This document shows positions 1-12,235 of a stretch of DNA of 64,000 nt, piece by piece; the stretch's first letter is position 1; each line of letters begins with the position of its first letter. Under the pieces are notes generated by a model. It ran no database searches. It saw only the letters and a list, made by a program, of their open reading frames with translations, and had not been told where the DNA came from. The translations under genes and the position numbers were made by a program. This DNA is from Prosapia bicincta (taxonomy: Eukaryota > Arthropoda > Insecta > Hemiptera > Cercopidae). The stretch is taken from NCBI GenBank assembly GCA_036971475.1, contig JBAIZL010000005.1, forward strand, positions 180,032,886-180,096,885. Reading direction: 5' to 3'.

Positions 1-2728
1 CTTGCCGTGACTACATCCAAAAGTATCTAAACGTTATCATTGTTACTGGAAAACTTTTAACTACTAAGGGCAACGGAAATACTACACCTATAAAACATTG
101 TTCTAGCATTGCAAGCATAGGCACTGGCTCAGCTATGTTTGCATAGATACTGGACTAGCAAGCATCTGTCTACTTCCGACTAACTACTTGCCGTGACTAC
201 ATCCAAAAGTATCTAAACGTTATCATTGTTACTGGAAAACTTTTAACTACTAAGGGCAACGGAAATACTACACCTATAAAACATTGTTCTAGCATTGAAA
301 GCATAGGGGCTGGCCCAGCATTGCAAGCATAGGCACTGGCTCAGCTGTGTTAGCATAGATACTGGACTAGCAAGCATCTGTCTACTTCCGACTAACTATT
401 TGCCGTGACTACATCCAAAAGCATTTAAACGTTATCATTGTTACTGGAAAACTTTTAACTACTAAGGGCAACGGAAATACTACACGTATAAAACTTTGTC
501 CTAGCATTGCAAGCATAGGAGCTGGCCCAGCATTGCAAGCATAGGCACTGGCTCAGCTGTGTTAGCATAGATACTTTACTAGCAAGCATCTGTCTACTTC
601 CGACTAACTACTTGCCGTGACTACATCCAAAAGTATCTAAACGTTATCATTGTTACTGGAAAACTTTTAACTACTAAGGGCAACGGAAATACTACACCTA
701 TAAAACATTGTTATAGCATTGCAAGCATAGGGGCTGGCCCAGCATTGCAAGCATAGGCACTGGCTCAGCTGTGTTAGCATAGATACTGGACTAGCAAGCA
801 TCTGTCTACTTCCGACTAACTACTTGCCGTGACTACATCCAAAAGCATTTAAACGTTATTATTGTTACTGGAAAACTTTTAACTACTAAGGGCAACGGAA
901 ATACTACACCTATAAAACTTTGTCCTAGCATTGCAAGCATAGGAGCTGGCCCAGCATTGCAAGCATAGGCACTGGCTCAGCTGTGTTAGCATAGATAGTG
1001 GACTAGCAAGCATCTGTCTACTTCCGACTAACTACTTGCCGTGACTACATCCAAATCATTTAAACATTATCATTGTTACTGGAAAACTTTTAACTACTAT
1101 GGGCAACGGAAATACTACACCTATAAAACATTGTCTTAGCATTGCAAGCATAGGAGCTGGCCCAGCATTGCAAGCATGGGCACTGGCCCAGCTGTGTTAG
1201 CATAGATAGTGGACTAGCAAGCATCTGTCTACTTCCGACTAACTATTTGCCGTGACTACATCCAAAAGCATTTAAACGTTATCATTGTTACTGGAAAACT
1301 TTTAACTACTAAGGGCAACGGAAATACTACACGTATAAAACTTTGTCCTAGCATTGCAAGCATAGGAGCTGGCCCAGCATTGCAAGCATAGGCACTGGCT
1401 CAGCTGTGTTAGCATAGATACTTTACTAGCAAGCATCTGTCTACTTCCGACTAACTACTTGCCGTGACTACATCCAAAAGTATCTAAACGTTATCATTGT
1501 TACTGGAAAACTTTTAACTACTAAGGGCAACGGAAATACTACACCTATAAAACATTGTTATAGCATTGCAAGCATAGGGGCTGGCCCAGCATTGCAAGCA
1601 TAGGCACTGGCTCAGCTGTGTTAGCATAGATACTGGACTAGCAAGCATCTGTCTACTTCCGACTAACTACTTGCCGTGACTACATCCAAAAGCATTTAAA
1701 CGTTATTATTGTTACTGGAAAACTTTTAACTACTAAGGGCAACGGAAATGCTACACCTATAAAACTTTGTCCTAGCATTGCAAGCATAGGAGCTGGCCCA
1801 GCATTGCAAGCATAGGCACTGGCTCAGCTGTGTTAGCATAGATACTGGACTAGCAAGCATCTGTCTACTTCCGACTAACTACTTGCCGTGACTACATCCA
1901 AAAGCATTTAAACGTTCTCATTGTTACTGGAATACTTTTAACTACTAAGGGCAATGGAAATACTACACCTATAAAACATTGTCCTAGCATTGCAAGCATA
2001 GGAGCTGGCCCAGCATTGCAAGCATGGGCACTGGCCCAGCTGTGTTAGCATAATTAGTGGACTAGCAAGCATCTGTCTACTTCCGACTAACTACTTGCCG
2101 TGGCTACATCCAAAAGCATTTAAACGTTCTCATTGTTACTGGAAAACGTTTAACTACTAAGGGTAATGGAAATACTACACCTATAAAACATTTTCCTAGC
2201 ATTGCAAGCATAGGAGCAGGCCCAGCATTGCAAGCATGGGCACTGGCCCAGCTGTGTTAGCATAGATAGTGGACTAGCAAGCATCTGTCTACTTCCGACT
2301 AACTACTTGCCGTGGCTACATCCAAAAGCATTTAAACGTTATCATTGTTACTGGAAAACTTTTAACTACTAAGAGCAACGGAAATACTACACCTATAAAA
2401 CATTGTCCTAGCATTGCAAGCATAGGAGCAGGCCCAGCATTGCAAGCATAGGCACTGGCTCAGCTATGTTAGCATAGATACTGGACTAGCAAGCATCTGT
2501 CTACTTCCGACTAACTACTTGCCGTGACTACATCCAAATCATTTAAACATTATCATTGTTACTGGAAAACTTTTAACTACTATGGGCAACGGAAATACTA
2601 CACCTATAAAACATTGTCTTAGCATTGCAAGCATAGGAGCTGGCCCAGCATTGCAAGCATAGGCACTGGCCCAGCTGTGTTAGCATAGATACTGGACTAG
2701 CAAGCATCCGTCTACTTCCGACTAACTA
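1..2728. repeat. 212-bp satellite array with higher-order structure
   Basis: Thirteen head-to-tail monomers begin near 1, 187, 399, 611, 823, 1035, 1246, 1458, 1670, 1882, 2094, 2306 and 2518, each starting with CTTGCCGTGACTACATCC or a one-base variant. The period is 212 bp; the first copy is 186 bp because it lacks one of two internal 26-bp subrepeats (AGCATTGCAAGCATAGG plus GCTGGCCC or CACTGGCTC). Shared private variants show recent block duplication: monomers 399, 611 and 823 match 1246, 1458 and 1670, an offset of 847 bp or four monomers. Monomers 1035 and 2518 also match each other. The array is cut by the left window edge. No coding frame is apparent. Confidence 0.95.
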
Positions 2729-3717
2729 CATTCAAACTGGAAGGTTTTTTGTATAGAAGTGTGTCACATTTGCAGAATGGGTATGTTAAGAAGTCGGCAG
2801 AGGGTGGTCGATAAGGCTTCTAAGAGAAAAGGTTGAGAGCCAACTGGTACCATGGAATTGTGAGAACCCATCATAGCCATTCTGACTATTGTTCTAGCAG
2901 CAGAGGAAAGGTGTCGTGGAGGTAGTGGATGTGCTGGTTGGGATAGGTTAGGTTAGTTAATAGAGTCGACTACGAACCGTAATGAACCAGAGCAACTATT
3001 TCTTTCAAGTAGTAGACGCACACAATTCAACTGTAAGTTTAGACAATTAATGAAAAGATTATTAAAGCAAAGAAAAATCTCCTGCGGGTTTTAAAAAAAT
3101 GAAATTTTTGCTAAAAATGAACTTCAAAAATACGTTGGTGAAGTCAGAGGTGCATTAAATCATTTAGTCTACATATAAAAGATTGTAAAAGTATTTTAAT
3201 CAATGGCAGAACGTTTCGGGCCTCTTTTGATCAGGGGAGGGGCTACGAAATAAACGAATAAGTACTAACAAAAATTATAAAGTAATATATACCAACAGGA
3301 ATATCAAAAAGGTTTTACATTCGTTATTCACAATGACCTACAAATATGTACTGTAATCTGTTTAAACGTTTGTTTGTACAATTAACTCACTGTTGCTCAT
3401 TGTTTACGTTATTAACAGTGAGTAGATTCGAATTTGTAATCTGTAGGAGTTTTTAGTTCTTTATCAGTGGTTTGGTGTTTTTATCTTGTTAAGGAGACCT
3501 ACCTAATTGGCCGAAACAAGTTGGAGGTTCGATGACGTAATAACGTACTGCAGGTTATTTGATTCAGTTTAGTTGTAGCTTTCTGTTATTGCTAACTGTG
3601 CGAACGATAAGCATTAAGATTTCTAATAATTTCTATTATACATTCTAGTTCTGGGAGTATGTGTGATACGCACACACTCCTGAGCACGGTAACGTTTCTA
3701 CGATATTTTGAAATAAG
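2729..3717. other. AT-rich spacer, no gene seen
   Basis: No credible open frame. It holds a short interstitial GGTTAGGTTAG run near 2946 and, on the minus strand at about 3211-3235, a GATCA...CCCGAAACGTT motif related to ones found in several elements of this window (see findings). Otherwise I see nothing to name. Confidence 0.5.
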
Positions 3718-4352
3718 ACGGTTGAATATCGAGTCAAAATTGTTTTATTTTATTATTTGCTACTGATTTGTTGCCCTTATCAAACCTGTAGTGCTATAAA
3801 AGAGTTCCTTACATTTAGAGTTTAAATGTGTAATGTAAGGAGGCAAAACATCAAACCCCCACCTACAGTTTACCAAAAACTTCCTTTGAGCTATAGCTCT
3901 GCTAACTCATCTCTCCGCACTACCTTGAGGAAATAAGTAGAGGTAGGGGGTTTGATGTTTTGCCTCCTCACATTACACATTTAAACTCTAAATGTAAGGA
4001 ACTCTAAGGTAGTGCGGAGAGATGAGTTAGCAGAGCTATAGCTCAAAGGAAATTTTTGGTAATCTATAGGTAGGGGGTTTGATGTTTTGCCTCCTCACAT
4101 TACACATTTAAACTCTAAATGTAAAGAACTCTAAGGTAGTGCGGAGAGATGAGTTAGCAGAGCTATAGCTCAAAGGAAATTTTTGGTAAACTGTAGGTAG
4201 GGGGTTTGATGTTTTGCCTCCTCACATTACACATTTAAACTCTAAATGTAAGGAACTCTTTTATAGCACTACAGGCTTGATAAGGGCAACAAATCAGTTT
4301 CCGAAACGTTGCAATAAATAAATAAAACAATTTTGACTCGATATTCAACCGT
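3718..4352. mobile_element. Foldback (long inverted repeat) element with internal 127-bp tandem repeats
   Basis: Bases 3718-3926 and 4133-4352 are inverted copies, roughly 95% identical by eye over about 209 bp; the outer 25 bp pair perfectly. The right arm has an extra GCAACGTTTCGG-type insertion of about 13 bp near 4300. The 206-bp spacer belongs to the same family: three units of a 127-bp repeat start with GGTAGGGGGTTTGATG at 3942, 4069 and 4196. There is no coding capacity. This looks like a non-autonomous foldback or MITE-like element. A transcript through it would form a long hairpin. Flanking target duplications were not evident. Confidence 0.85.
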
Positions 4353-6034
4353 GAATAGCAATCTTATACAGGATTTTTACATAATGTAGGCCTATTATGC
4401 ATTTTAATGCACGACCTTAAAAAAATTTGTAAGAACTTCATATGTGGGATTATTTTATACAGTACAGTGTGTTGTGTGTAAAGAATTTGTCTTTTTATAA
4501 GGGATACGAAATTATTTCAAATTCGTTTTATTCTCAGAGTTTTTGTAAAATATTGTTAATGGAGTAATAATTGCGCTGCCAATCCAAAGACAGGAGCATG
4601 TAACTAACTGTCCTACGGCTCTTACACTCTAGTCAGCTTACCAGCGTTATTATGGGAGTGACAATATTATGGGAAGCAATGATACGTAAATTCATTTCTG
4701 ACCATGTGACAGGCACAATAATTATTACCTTTTAACGCAGATGTGTTTTTAATGCTGCAGTGTTCTGAAACCGTTTTATTACAACAAGTCTGAATACAGC
4801 ATGAGGGCTGGCTTGACCTACAGTATACGTGTAAAGTGGCCGGTAACAGAGTGATTGCAACAAACAGCTGGTCAACTAATGAAATGCAAGTCTTGTGTAC
4901 AGATTTTTATTTTTTCTACTCATAGGGGTCGCTACTCAATTTGTTCTACACCTGCAAAAAATAACAAAAAAAACAAACTAGCGAACGGAAATGCCGGTAC
5001 AAAAATGATTGTTTTGTGATAATTGTGTCAAAAACGTCAGTAATATCTTTAACAATGCGTAAGGAAATGACGCTTACTGTACCTACATTTACCCGCGTTA
5101 TCTTTACGCTCGTCTGTCCATCTCTAGTAACATTATTGTTATTATTATGTTTCTACTTCTCGACGTTCTGACACACTGCCGTAGTCAGTAATCCCTCCAT
5201 AGTTATCGGTGTTAAGTTAACTTCACAAACATCTTCACATAGTTCATTGCAACAACACTTGTTGAACAGCCATCTTATATGTGCGACTTGTGATTAGGAC
5301 TTACAAGGAAGTTAATGCTGATAGTTTGCCACTTTTACCTCATACTGAAACCTTCAGCAGTTTTTGGCTCGTAAATACGTATCCATCAAGGGCAAGCATG
5401 CCTTTCCCCATTGTAGAGGACCCTATGTTTCTTTTCCCCAATTCGGTCTTCTTTCACCACTCTTGGCATATTTCTGACCCCACCGATCCAGAGGAGTAGA
5501 GATTAACTGAGGAAGTTTCTTCTACGACCTGTTTTTTATTACATCTGTTTAATGTTGACTCTATAAGTGCTTTTCGTGTTTAACATCTCGAGACAAGGAA
5601 GATTACCCTCAACTTAAACACACACGAATTTACTGGCTAATAAATTATCTTAATGTTTACACTTATAATATAATGTATTACAGTATTATTATTATATATA
5701 TTATGTGAGACAGTTTAGGGCTAGTCACAGACATTTCTTTCGCTTTAAAATTATTTGTATTTACACAAAGTTATCTTCACATGTCTAGTCTGAATCTCAC
5801 TAAAGAGTTAAAGTTACAAGGGACTAGGTGAGTCCACATTTCTGACGGCTTTTTTGCTTCTTTTGTTTCAAAGACTTATTTTCTTAGCGTACTGAATTTT
5901 TTACATTTTTTTTATATAAGATGAAAATAATTAATTAATATCAATTAAAATGCTAATTTAAAAAAAGAATAATTGTCATTATCTATTTCACTACATCTCT
6001 CATTTTAACTAAAAGTGATTAGATGTGGTTGCGA
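4353..6034. other. AT-rich spacer, no gene seen
   Basis: No ORF with an ATG start and credible composition. A 72-codon frame at 5281 opens only with GTG and resembles nothing I know. Short AT-rich microsatellite-like runs occur near 5690 (TTATTATTATATAT). Confidence 0.5.
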
Positions 6035-6051
6035 CACACACACACACACAC

Positions 6052-6106
<55 letters not shown>
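6035..6106. repeat. (CA)n then (AT)n microsatellite
   Basis: A run of about nine CA units is followed after a few bases by about 25 AT units. Confidence 0.95.
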
Positions 6107-6110
<4 letters not shown>

Positions 6111-6904
6111 ATAAACACTGTACAACCTTTTTTACCCAGGAAATAATCTTCTTTTTTAAAATTGTTATTTTTCAAACTTCGTACCTATAAAACTTAAGTG
6201 TTTTCTTTGAATCTCGAGTTTCTATTAATATATGGACTTTTGTCGCTCAATTTTTTTAAAATTCTACAAACATCAATAGTTTTGCCGTTTATGCTACATT
6301 TGCCACTTCCTGGGAAAATTCCGCGCAGGCATCTATCGCAGCTAGGATGTAGTCTGTGGAATGTTTACGGTGGCAACGCTCGTTAATATATCACTTTACA
6401 AGCAAACACAGATTAGCATTAGGTAAACATAGATTGGTCAGATTGGACAGAGCCGACGTCAATCTATTAACGAGAAAGCTTTTGGAAAAAACCAAAACAT
6501 GTTTTATAAATAATATTGCTTAGTATCCCTAAATAGCTTCAATATTAGATTAACAGGAAAACAATGCGTCCAAATCTCGTGATATATTTGTTACACGTTA
6601 TGTTACTGTGGCCGTGAACAAGGAAAACTATATACATCCAGTCTCGCCAACATCCGTGTCTATAGTTTTATGGGATGTATTTTTTTCGAGTAAACCTTTA
6701 TCTGAGAATATTTTATAATTGGTTTCATAAACAGCATGCTTACCTAACCTATCGGAATAACTTTTTATTGCCAAGAGGTCTTTTATAAAGGTATTCATTA
6801 AATAAAAGCAGCTACAATTTCTGCAGCCTCGAATTAAGCTGTGGTCGAGTCATGTTCGCTGATCCATACAACATAGTCTGCACCGTAGACACTCGTAACA
6901 CCAA
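6107..6904. other. AT-rich spacer, no gene seen
   Basis: Short open frames only, none with recognisable composition or motifs. Confidence 0.5.
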
Positions 6905-7585
6905 AAACCTCTCTGATTGACTCCTTCCGCAAATTGTCCAGACCTTAAAACTTACGTACGTAGTGACAAACCCGGCACTCCACAAAGCCACAAAAACACA
7001 TTTTAATGTCTTGTACATAAACCGTCATTGAGGCCACCAAGATATTCTCTGATTGACTTTTTCCACAATTTGTCCCAGAGCTCAAGGGTTACGTAGTAAC
7101 CAACTCGGCACTCCTCAAAGTCACAGAAACATATCTCTGTCTCTTGTACATAAACCGTCATTGAATTGAACCATGAGACCACCTAGACCGTCTTCTCTGA
7201 TTGACTCCTACAAATTGTCCAGAGTTCAAGGCTTACGTAGTAACCAACTCGGCCCTCCTCAAAATCACAGAAACATATCTCTGTCTCTTGTACATAAACC
7301 GTCATTGAATTGAACGATTAGACCACTATGGCCGTCTTATCTGATTGACTCCTTCTACCAATTGTCCAGAGCTCAAGGCTTACGTAGTAGCCAACTGGCA
7401 CTCCTCAAAGTCACAGAAATATATCTCTGTCTCTTGTACATAAACCGTCATTGAACCATTAGACCACTAAGTCTACAAATTGTCCAGAGATCAAGGCTTA
7501 CGTAGTAACCAACTCGGTAGGCCTACTCTCCACAAAGCCACAGAAGCACACCTATGACTCTTGTACATAAACCTTCATGGAATCA
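6905..7585. repeat. Tandem repeat, about 140-bp unit, five degenerate copies
   Basis: Each unit carries the ordered landmarks CTCTGATTGACT, AATTGTCCAGAG, TTACGTAGTAACCAACTCGG, CACAGAAACATATCTCTG and CTTGTACATAAACCGTCATTG. Copies are roughly 135-148 bp and diverge by small indels; the last copy is shortened. No frame is kept across units, so coding is unlikely. Confidence 0.85.
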
Positions 7586-8740
7586 AATCATGGCTAATCA
7601 CACAAAACTCACCAGAGGTGCAATTAAATAAAATTACTGGCATTTATCTACTTTGCTGTCAGTGGTCTTTTCACAGATATAACATAATATTGATGTATTC
7701 AATGTCTATATTTGCTATCGCTGGAGAATAATAATTGTATGGATAACTGACTCTCAGATTCCTAAGGATCTGTTCCTGCTTTTGGTCATTACTTTTGCCA
7801 ACTCTCTGTAACAGACTTTAGCGGTAAAACAGTCTAAACTGCTGTAGCAGTGAAACGTAAAAACCAAGCTCATAAAATAATCTGGTTCCGAAATATTTAT
7901 TTAAAAGGGGTTTACAAGCATAATCAATTTTTTTAAATTCATTTTTAAAATTGTTTGACTCATCAAGAGTGCGTGAGTTTGTCGAGAGAAAATTAAAAAA
8001 AAGATATTTAATTTTTCAAACCATCTAGATTTGTCTTGTTACTAGATTTCAATTTTGTAAAACAACTCTCTAAATAACTTAGTTCATTTTTCTGAAAATT
8101 TGAAAACAAAAAGCTCGTAAAGTGCCTGGCTACAAAATTTTTATTTATAAAATTACTATTTATAATAGTAATTTGTAACATTAAATTTTATTGGATATTC
8201 AATTATTATGTTTAAACAGCCTGCTAAGTTTTAGTGCAGCTGCCCCACCTCTCTCTGGTTTGTGTGTGAGTGAACTAAAAAGTAATTTTTCACCGGGATA
8301 TTTGATTTTGGCAATATTCCGTTACTGATAAATTTGACATCGTTTTATATAGATAAAAGTAAAACAGTATTTTATAATAGTTCCTTTTAGATTTCATGGT
8401 TTACAATCATGATTTTAAGAGAGATTAGGGATTTAGCGAAAATGATTTCGTACGTGATAAACGTTTTTGGTTTAACTATAAGCGAAAAAAAAATAAAAGT
8501 TGTTATTTTCGCCTTTATTTTAAACTTAAATTACTAATCATGTAATTAATCTTTTGCTCTTATGTTGAAGCTACCAGTTAGTAAAATGTAACAGCCTCGT
8601 CTGTTAATTAGAAAGGGTCAACAAAGTTTTCGCGGTTACGTCATGGAGAGCATTTTGTGGAACTATGTTAAATTATTATTTTTTTTAAATCGTAAGACAA
8701 GGTTATCTGCAAAAATAGTAAAATGTTTTTTCACTTTTTC
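7586..8740. other. AT-rich spacer, no gene seen
   Basis: Very AT-rich with many T and A homopolymers. No ORF or repeat I can name. Confidence 0.5.
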
Positions 8741-8960
8741 TAAGTAATCCGCGACGCGCGGGCGGTGCTGTGCGTGCCCGCCGATAGTCGCTCTATAAAT
8801 CCCGGGTAGATTGCACGCCCCCGACGATACCGCGCGATAAATTACAAAATTGCATTCAAATCGGTCGAGAACGGCTCTTCAATTACAGCCATTTATTTAC
8901 TCCCAGTTGGAGACATATTGGCCGTGCTTGTTATTTTGAAATATGTTCCAATATTATCAT
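8741..8960. promoter_or_regulatory. CpG-rich patch with a TATA-like box; possible regulatory element
   Basis: In a region of very low GC, bases 8747-8840 are packed with CpG (CGCGACGCGCGGGCGG, GCACGCCCCCGACG, ACCGCGCG) and include CTCTATAAATCCCGGG. The following 120 bp are less AT-biased than the surroundings. No ORF of note starts downstream. It could be a promoter, an enhancer or a remnant of a GC-rich mobile element; the regulatory call is inference from composition only. Confidence 0.25.
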
Positions 8961-10489
8961 AACGTAGCCAGTGCCACTTGCATGTCATGTATCATGTTGG
9001 CAGTACTGGTAATGAAGACAATGTGTAAATGTTGACAGTTGCCAGACCTGTGCCCGCAGCTCTACATGCACGTTTAGTTTTATTTCTTAATTCGTCAAGT
9101 TGCTGCCAGCGTGCAAGCTGGAGACTTTGCTTAACGAATGTAGACCCATGCAGTTCGTCTACTAGAAAAGTGCCCACTGAATACATTTCCCTGAAGAAAT
9201 TTTATTTTTTTCCTACCCAATGATACATTATGTAAATCAAGGACACCGTCAGTTGTTTAAGTGATTCTGCGGCGCCCTTTTATTGTTCTTAGTCATTTTG
9301 TAACGGTCGGAACCAAAACCTGATCCCTTGTTGAACCTTTACCTTAATGCGCCAACAATTAGGACCTACTTGATGTCATCCATGATCGTCCTTCATACAT
9401 TCTTCCATTTGCGATAAAATGTTTACTTACTTTGAGGAGTTTTTGTACTTACCTAGCATCAGTTAAAGGTTAGTTTATGTCCTACAGGAAGTGACCTTCC
9501 CTCAAAACACTTCTAAAATTGTTGCTGTAAATGCCGAGATTTACATTTTTTCTGTCAATGTACACGTTACTGACTGGTTTGAGATCATCTCTATCTTCAC
9601 GAAGTTGTTCTACTCGAGAATAGAAATAAGAGAAGATGGTCTGAAACGTATTAACTACGGCTTGGTTGAGCATGGCAGAATATTGTACTGAAATTAACTC
9701 TCTTGCTGCATCATGTAGGCTACTTAGCTATGTAGGACTCTGGATGAATATCAATAAATAAGGGATAATCCCTAAGCTAGAAATTTCAAGGCTTCAGAGC
9801 TATAATAAAATATGCTAGGTTTTTATTAGACTTACTTTTGGGCCAGACTGTCCTACAACACCGCACATGTTACAGGTCCCGGATTACTCAATAATTACAC
9901 GAGATCTAGAAAGCATTAGCCAAGGCTAATATTATGTAAAATAATGGCATTGTCCAAGGATTATATGGAACCTGTTCGTTGAGATGCAAATTCTATATAA
10001 TTTCTTGTGTTAGGCCTATGTACTTACAAAAAACACGCGAATGCTTTGTTATATTCTTTATTTTTAGGTTATAAAATATTTTTAAACTCCGTTATAAATT
10101 TTTTAAACATTACCTTTTTATTTGTAAACAAATATAACTTAACAACTCTGTTTATTATGGAATTACAACACATCAAGTTATCGTTCTATCGTCAGTAGGG
10201 AAGACAGTGGGAAAGATTATCTTATTAAAAAAAAAGATAAAAGAAAACAATAATAATGTAAAGGGGTAATGTAAGGAAGAGAGAGAGACGGCGTTCGATA
10301 AAGATAAAGCAAATGTGGTACAATCTAAGTATGTAAAATGAAAAATTTAAGGCGAAAATGAAGATTTAATTCTAGGAGCAAACCTGTAAGGTAAAAGATC
10401 GGTTCCCAAGTAAATATTACCAACATTGTAGCATTTTGGACCTGTCATAAGAGTAGGAAATCTGTGGGTAAACGATTGTAAGCCAAAGC
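8961..10489. other. AT-rich spacer, no gene seen
   Basis: Opposing short ORFs overlap at 8992-9223 and 9482-9691, as expected by chance. Nothing else is recognised. Confidence 0.5.
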
Positions 10490-10950
10490 TGGTGGAAGAA
10501 AAGAGTAAAATGAGAGGAAGGTAGAAGGATGAAAAAGTTGAAGAAATAAGGATAACATTGTGAAGAAAGGATAAAGTGAACAAAAAGAAAGAGGATAAAG
10601 CGGGTAGAAGGATGAAACAGGTGGGAGGAAGGAAGGTATAATTGGTGAAAGAAAGGACGATTAAATGAGGGGGAGAAATAAGGATATAGCAGGTGGAAAG
10701 ATGGGGATAAAGTAGAATAAAGGAAGGAGGAGAAATGGGCGGAAGGAAGAAGGATAAAACAGATGGAGGGAAGAAAGATAAAATTGGTGATAGATAGAAG
10801 GATTAAATGAGTGAAAGGAAGAAGGATAAAGCGGTTGGAAAAGGAGGATAAAGCAGGTGGGAGGGAGAACAATATTGCGGGTGTAAGAAAGAAGGATTAA
10901 AAGGGTGTAAGAAGGAGGATAAAGTGGGTGGCAGGAATGAGGATAATAAA
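10490..10950. repeat. Degenerate purine-rich minisatellite
   Basis: Irregular repeats of about 30 bp built around GGAAGAAGGATAAA and CGGGTGG or CAGGTGG run through the whole stretch. Strand asymmetry is strong (purines on the plus strand). The minus-strand frames crossing it translate into Phe/Leu/Ser/Pro-rich low-complexity sequence and are not taken as genes. A similar unit (GGATTAAGGAAAGGA) occurs at 56.96-57.36 kb. Confidence 0.8.
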
Positions 10951-11173
10951 ACATATTCAATTTCCAACATTCAAAAGAGATAATAAAGAATCACACTATG
11001 AAAACACAGAGAAGTCTTAAAAACATTTAAAAAAATTAGCTTTTCAAAGCATACTCACTATTTTTTTAGTTATTAATTTATACTTAATTTTATATATTTC
11101 ATTTTAGTAATAGTGTAGACCTAAATGAATTCAAAAAAATAAATAAGGTATATTAAACAAAGAAGGTTAAAAC

Positions 11174-11175
<2 letters not shown>
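10951..11175. other. AT-rich spacer
   Basis: Short AT-rich link between two repeats; nothing seen. Confidence 0.5.

Positions 11176-11268
<93 letters not shown>
11176..11268. repeat. (AT)n(GT)n compound microsatellite
   Basis: About 45 bp of AT dinucleotides pass directly into about 48 bp of GT dinucleotides. Confidence 0.95.
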
Positions 11269-11270
<2 letters not shown>

Positions 11271-12235
11271 AATTAAAAGTAGGTAAGCTTCTTTAAATGA
11301 CGGGCAAACTTGCTTCTAAAAACTACAACCACAAGAAGGGACTTTTTGAGCTCCAAACGGTTACAATTGGAGTAATCTTGATATAAGTGGAAATTTAAAT
11401 GTATATTTTTTAACTACAATTTTCTAAAGTTTGTCTAGGGTTTTTATAATTATCTATAATTTTGTTTAAAAGTGTTATAAAGTTATTATTTTGGTATCTT
11501 GTCTATTAAAAAATAATTTTAAAATATATGTACCTAACAAAAAACCAAATTGTACCCATTCATTCTAAAAATAAAAAATTACGCACTTTAAACTTTTTAA
11601 AATGTAGCGTTTTCTTGAGACCCAAGGGGCATTCAACCATCCTTAAATATTCTCACTTAAACTATATTAAACAAGCCCAGACGCTGCGCTGGTTCCTTCT
11701 TAAAGGCAGACCGGAAGTGGGTGATGAAGAGAGGGACACAATTCATTAACACCCCCTCCGATGAATAAGCACTTCACAAGTTGCGTGTCTTGTTGTCACA
11801 ATTATTATTGCTAGACAACTGTTAAAGTAAGGGGGACTGACTGTTGGAGGAAAAACGTCGACCAGTAATATTAGCGGGTCGAATTGTTATCTTGTGTTTG
11901 CGTCAAGCTTTAGAGAAAGTTTGTAGTCTAAAATCAGATGGCCCATTAATAGTTAGACTATTAATGTTCGAAAGGAAGTTGGTATCAAATTAAGATAAAT
12001 AAAAAGGTCCGTCGGTTTTAGTTTTTTCCCCGGTGCATGCAAATACATTGCGTGCAGTATCTTCAAGCTGATACACTGTGAAGACGTTTGTATTTAATCA
12101 TAGCATTTGGACCCTTTTTAATACCAATATCACAACATTTTTTGTAAAGGAGATGTTTCCATTTTTTTCTGGCTGGTTGTTAAAGAACAAGCCGTTAACA
12201 ACAAGAACAGCTTATAATGTATAGAAATATTGTAA
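11269..12235. other. AT-rich spacer, no gene seen
   Basis: One 73-codon open frame near 11528 with no recognised motif. Nothing else. Confidence 0.5.

Noticed and set aside
10417..10872. 151-codon minus-strand frame rich in Phe, Leu, Ser and Pro
   Set aside because: It is the complement of a purine-rich minisatellite, overlaps other such frames, and has no domain.
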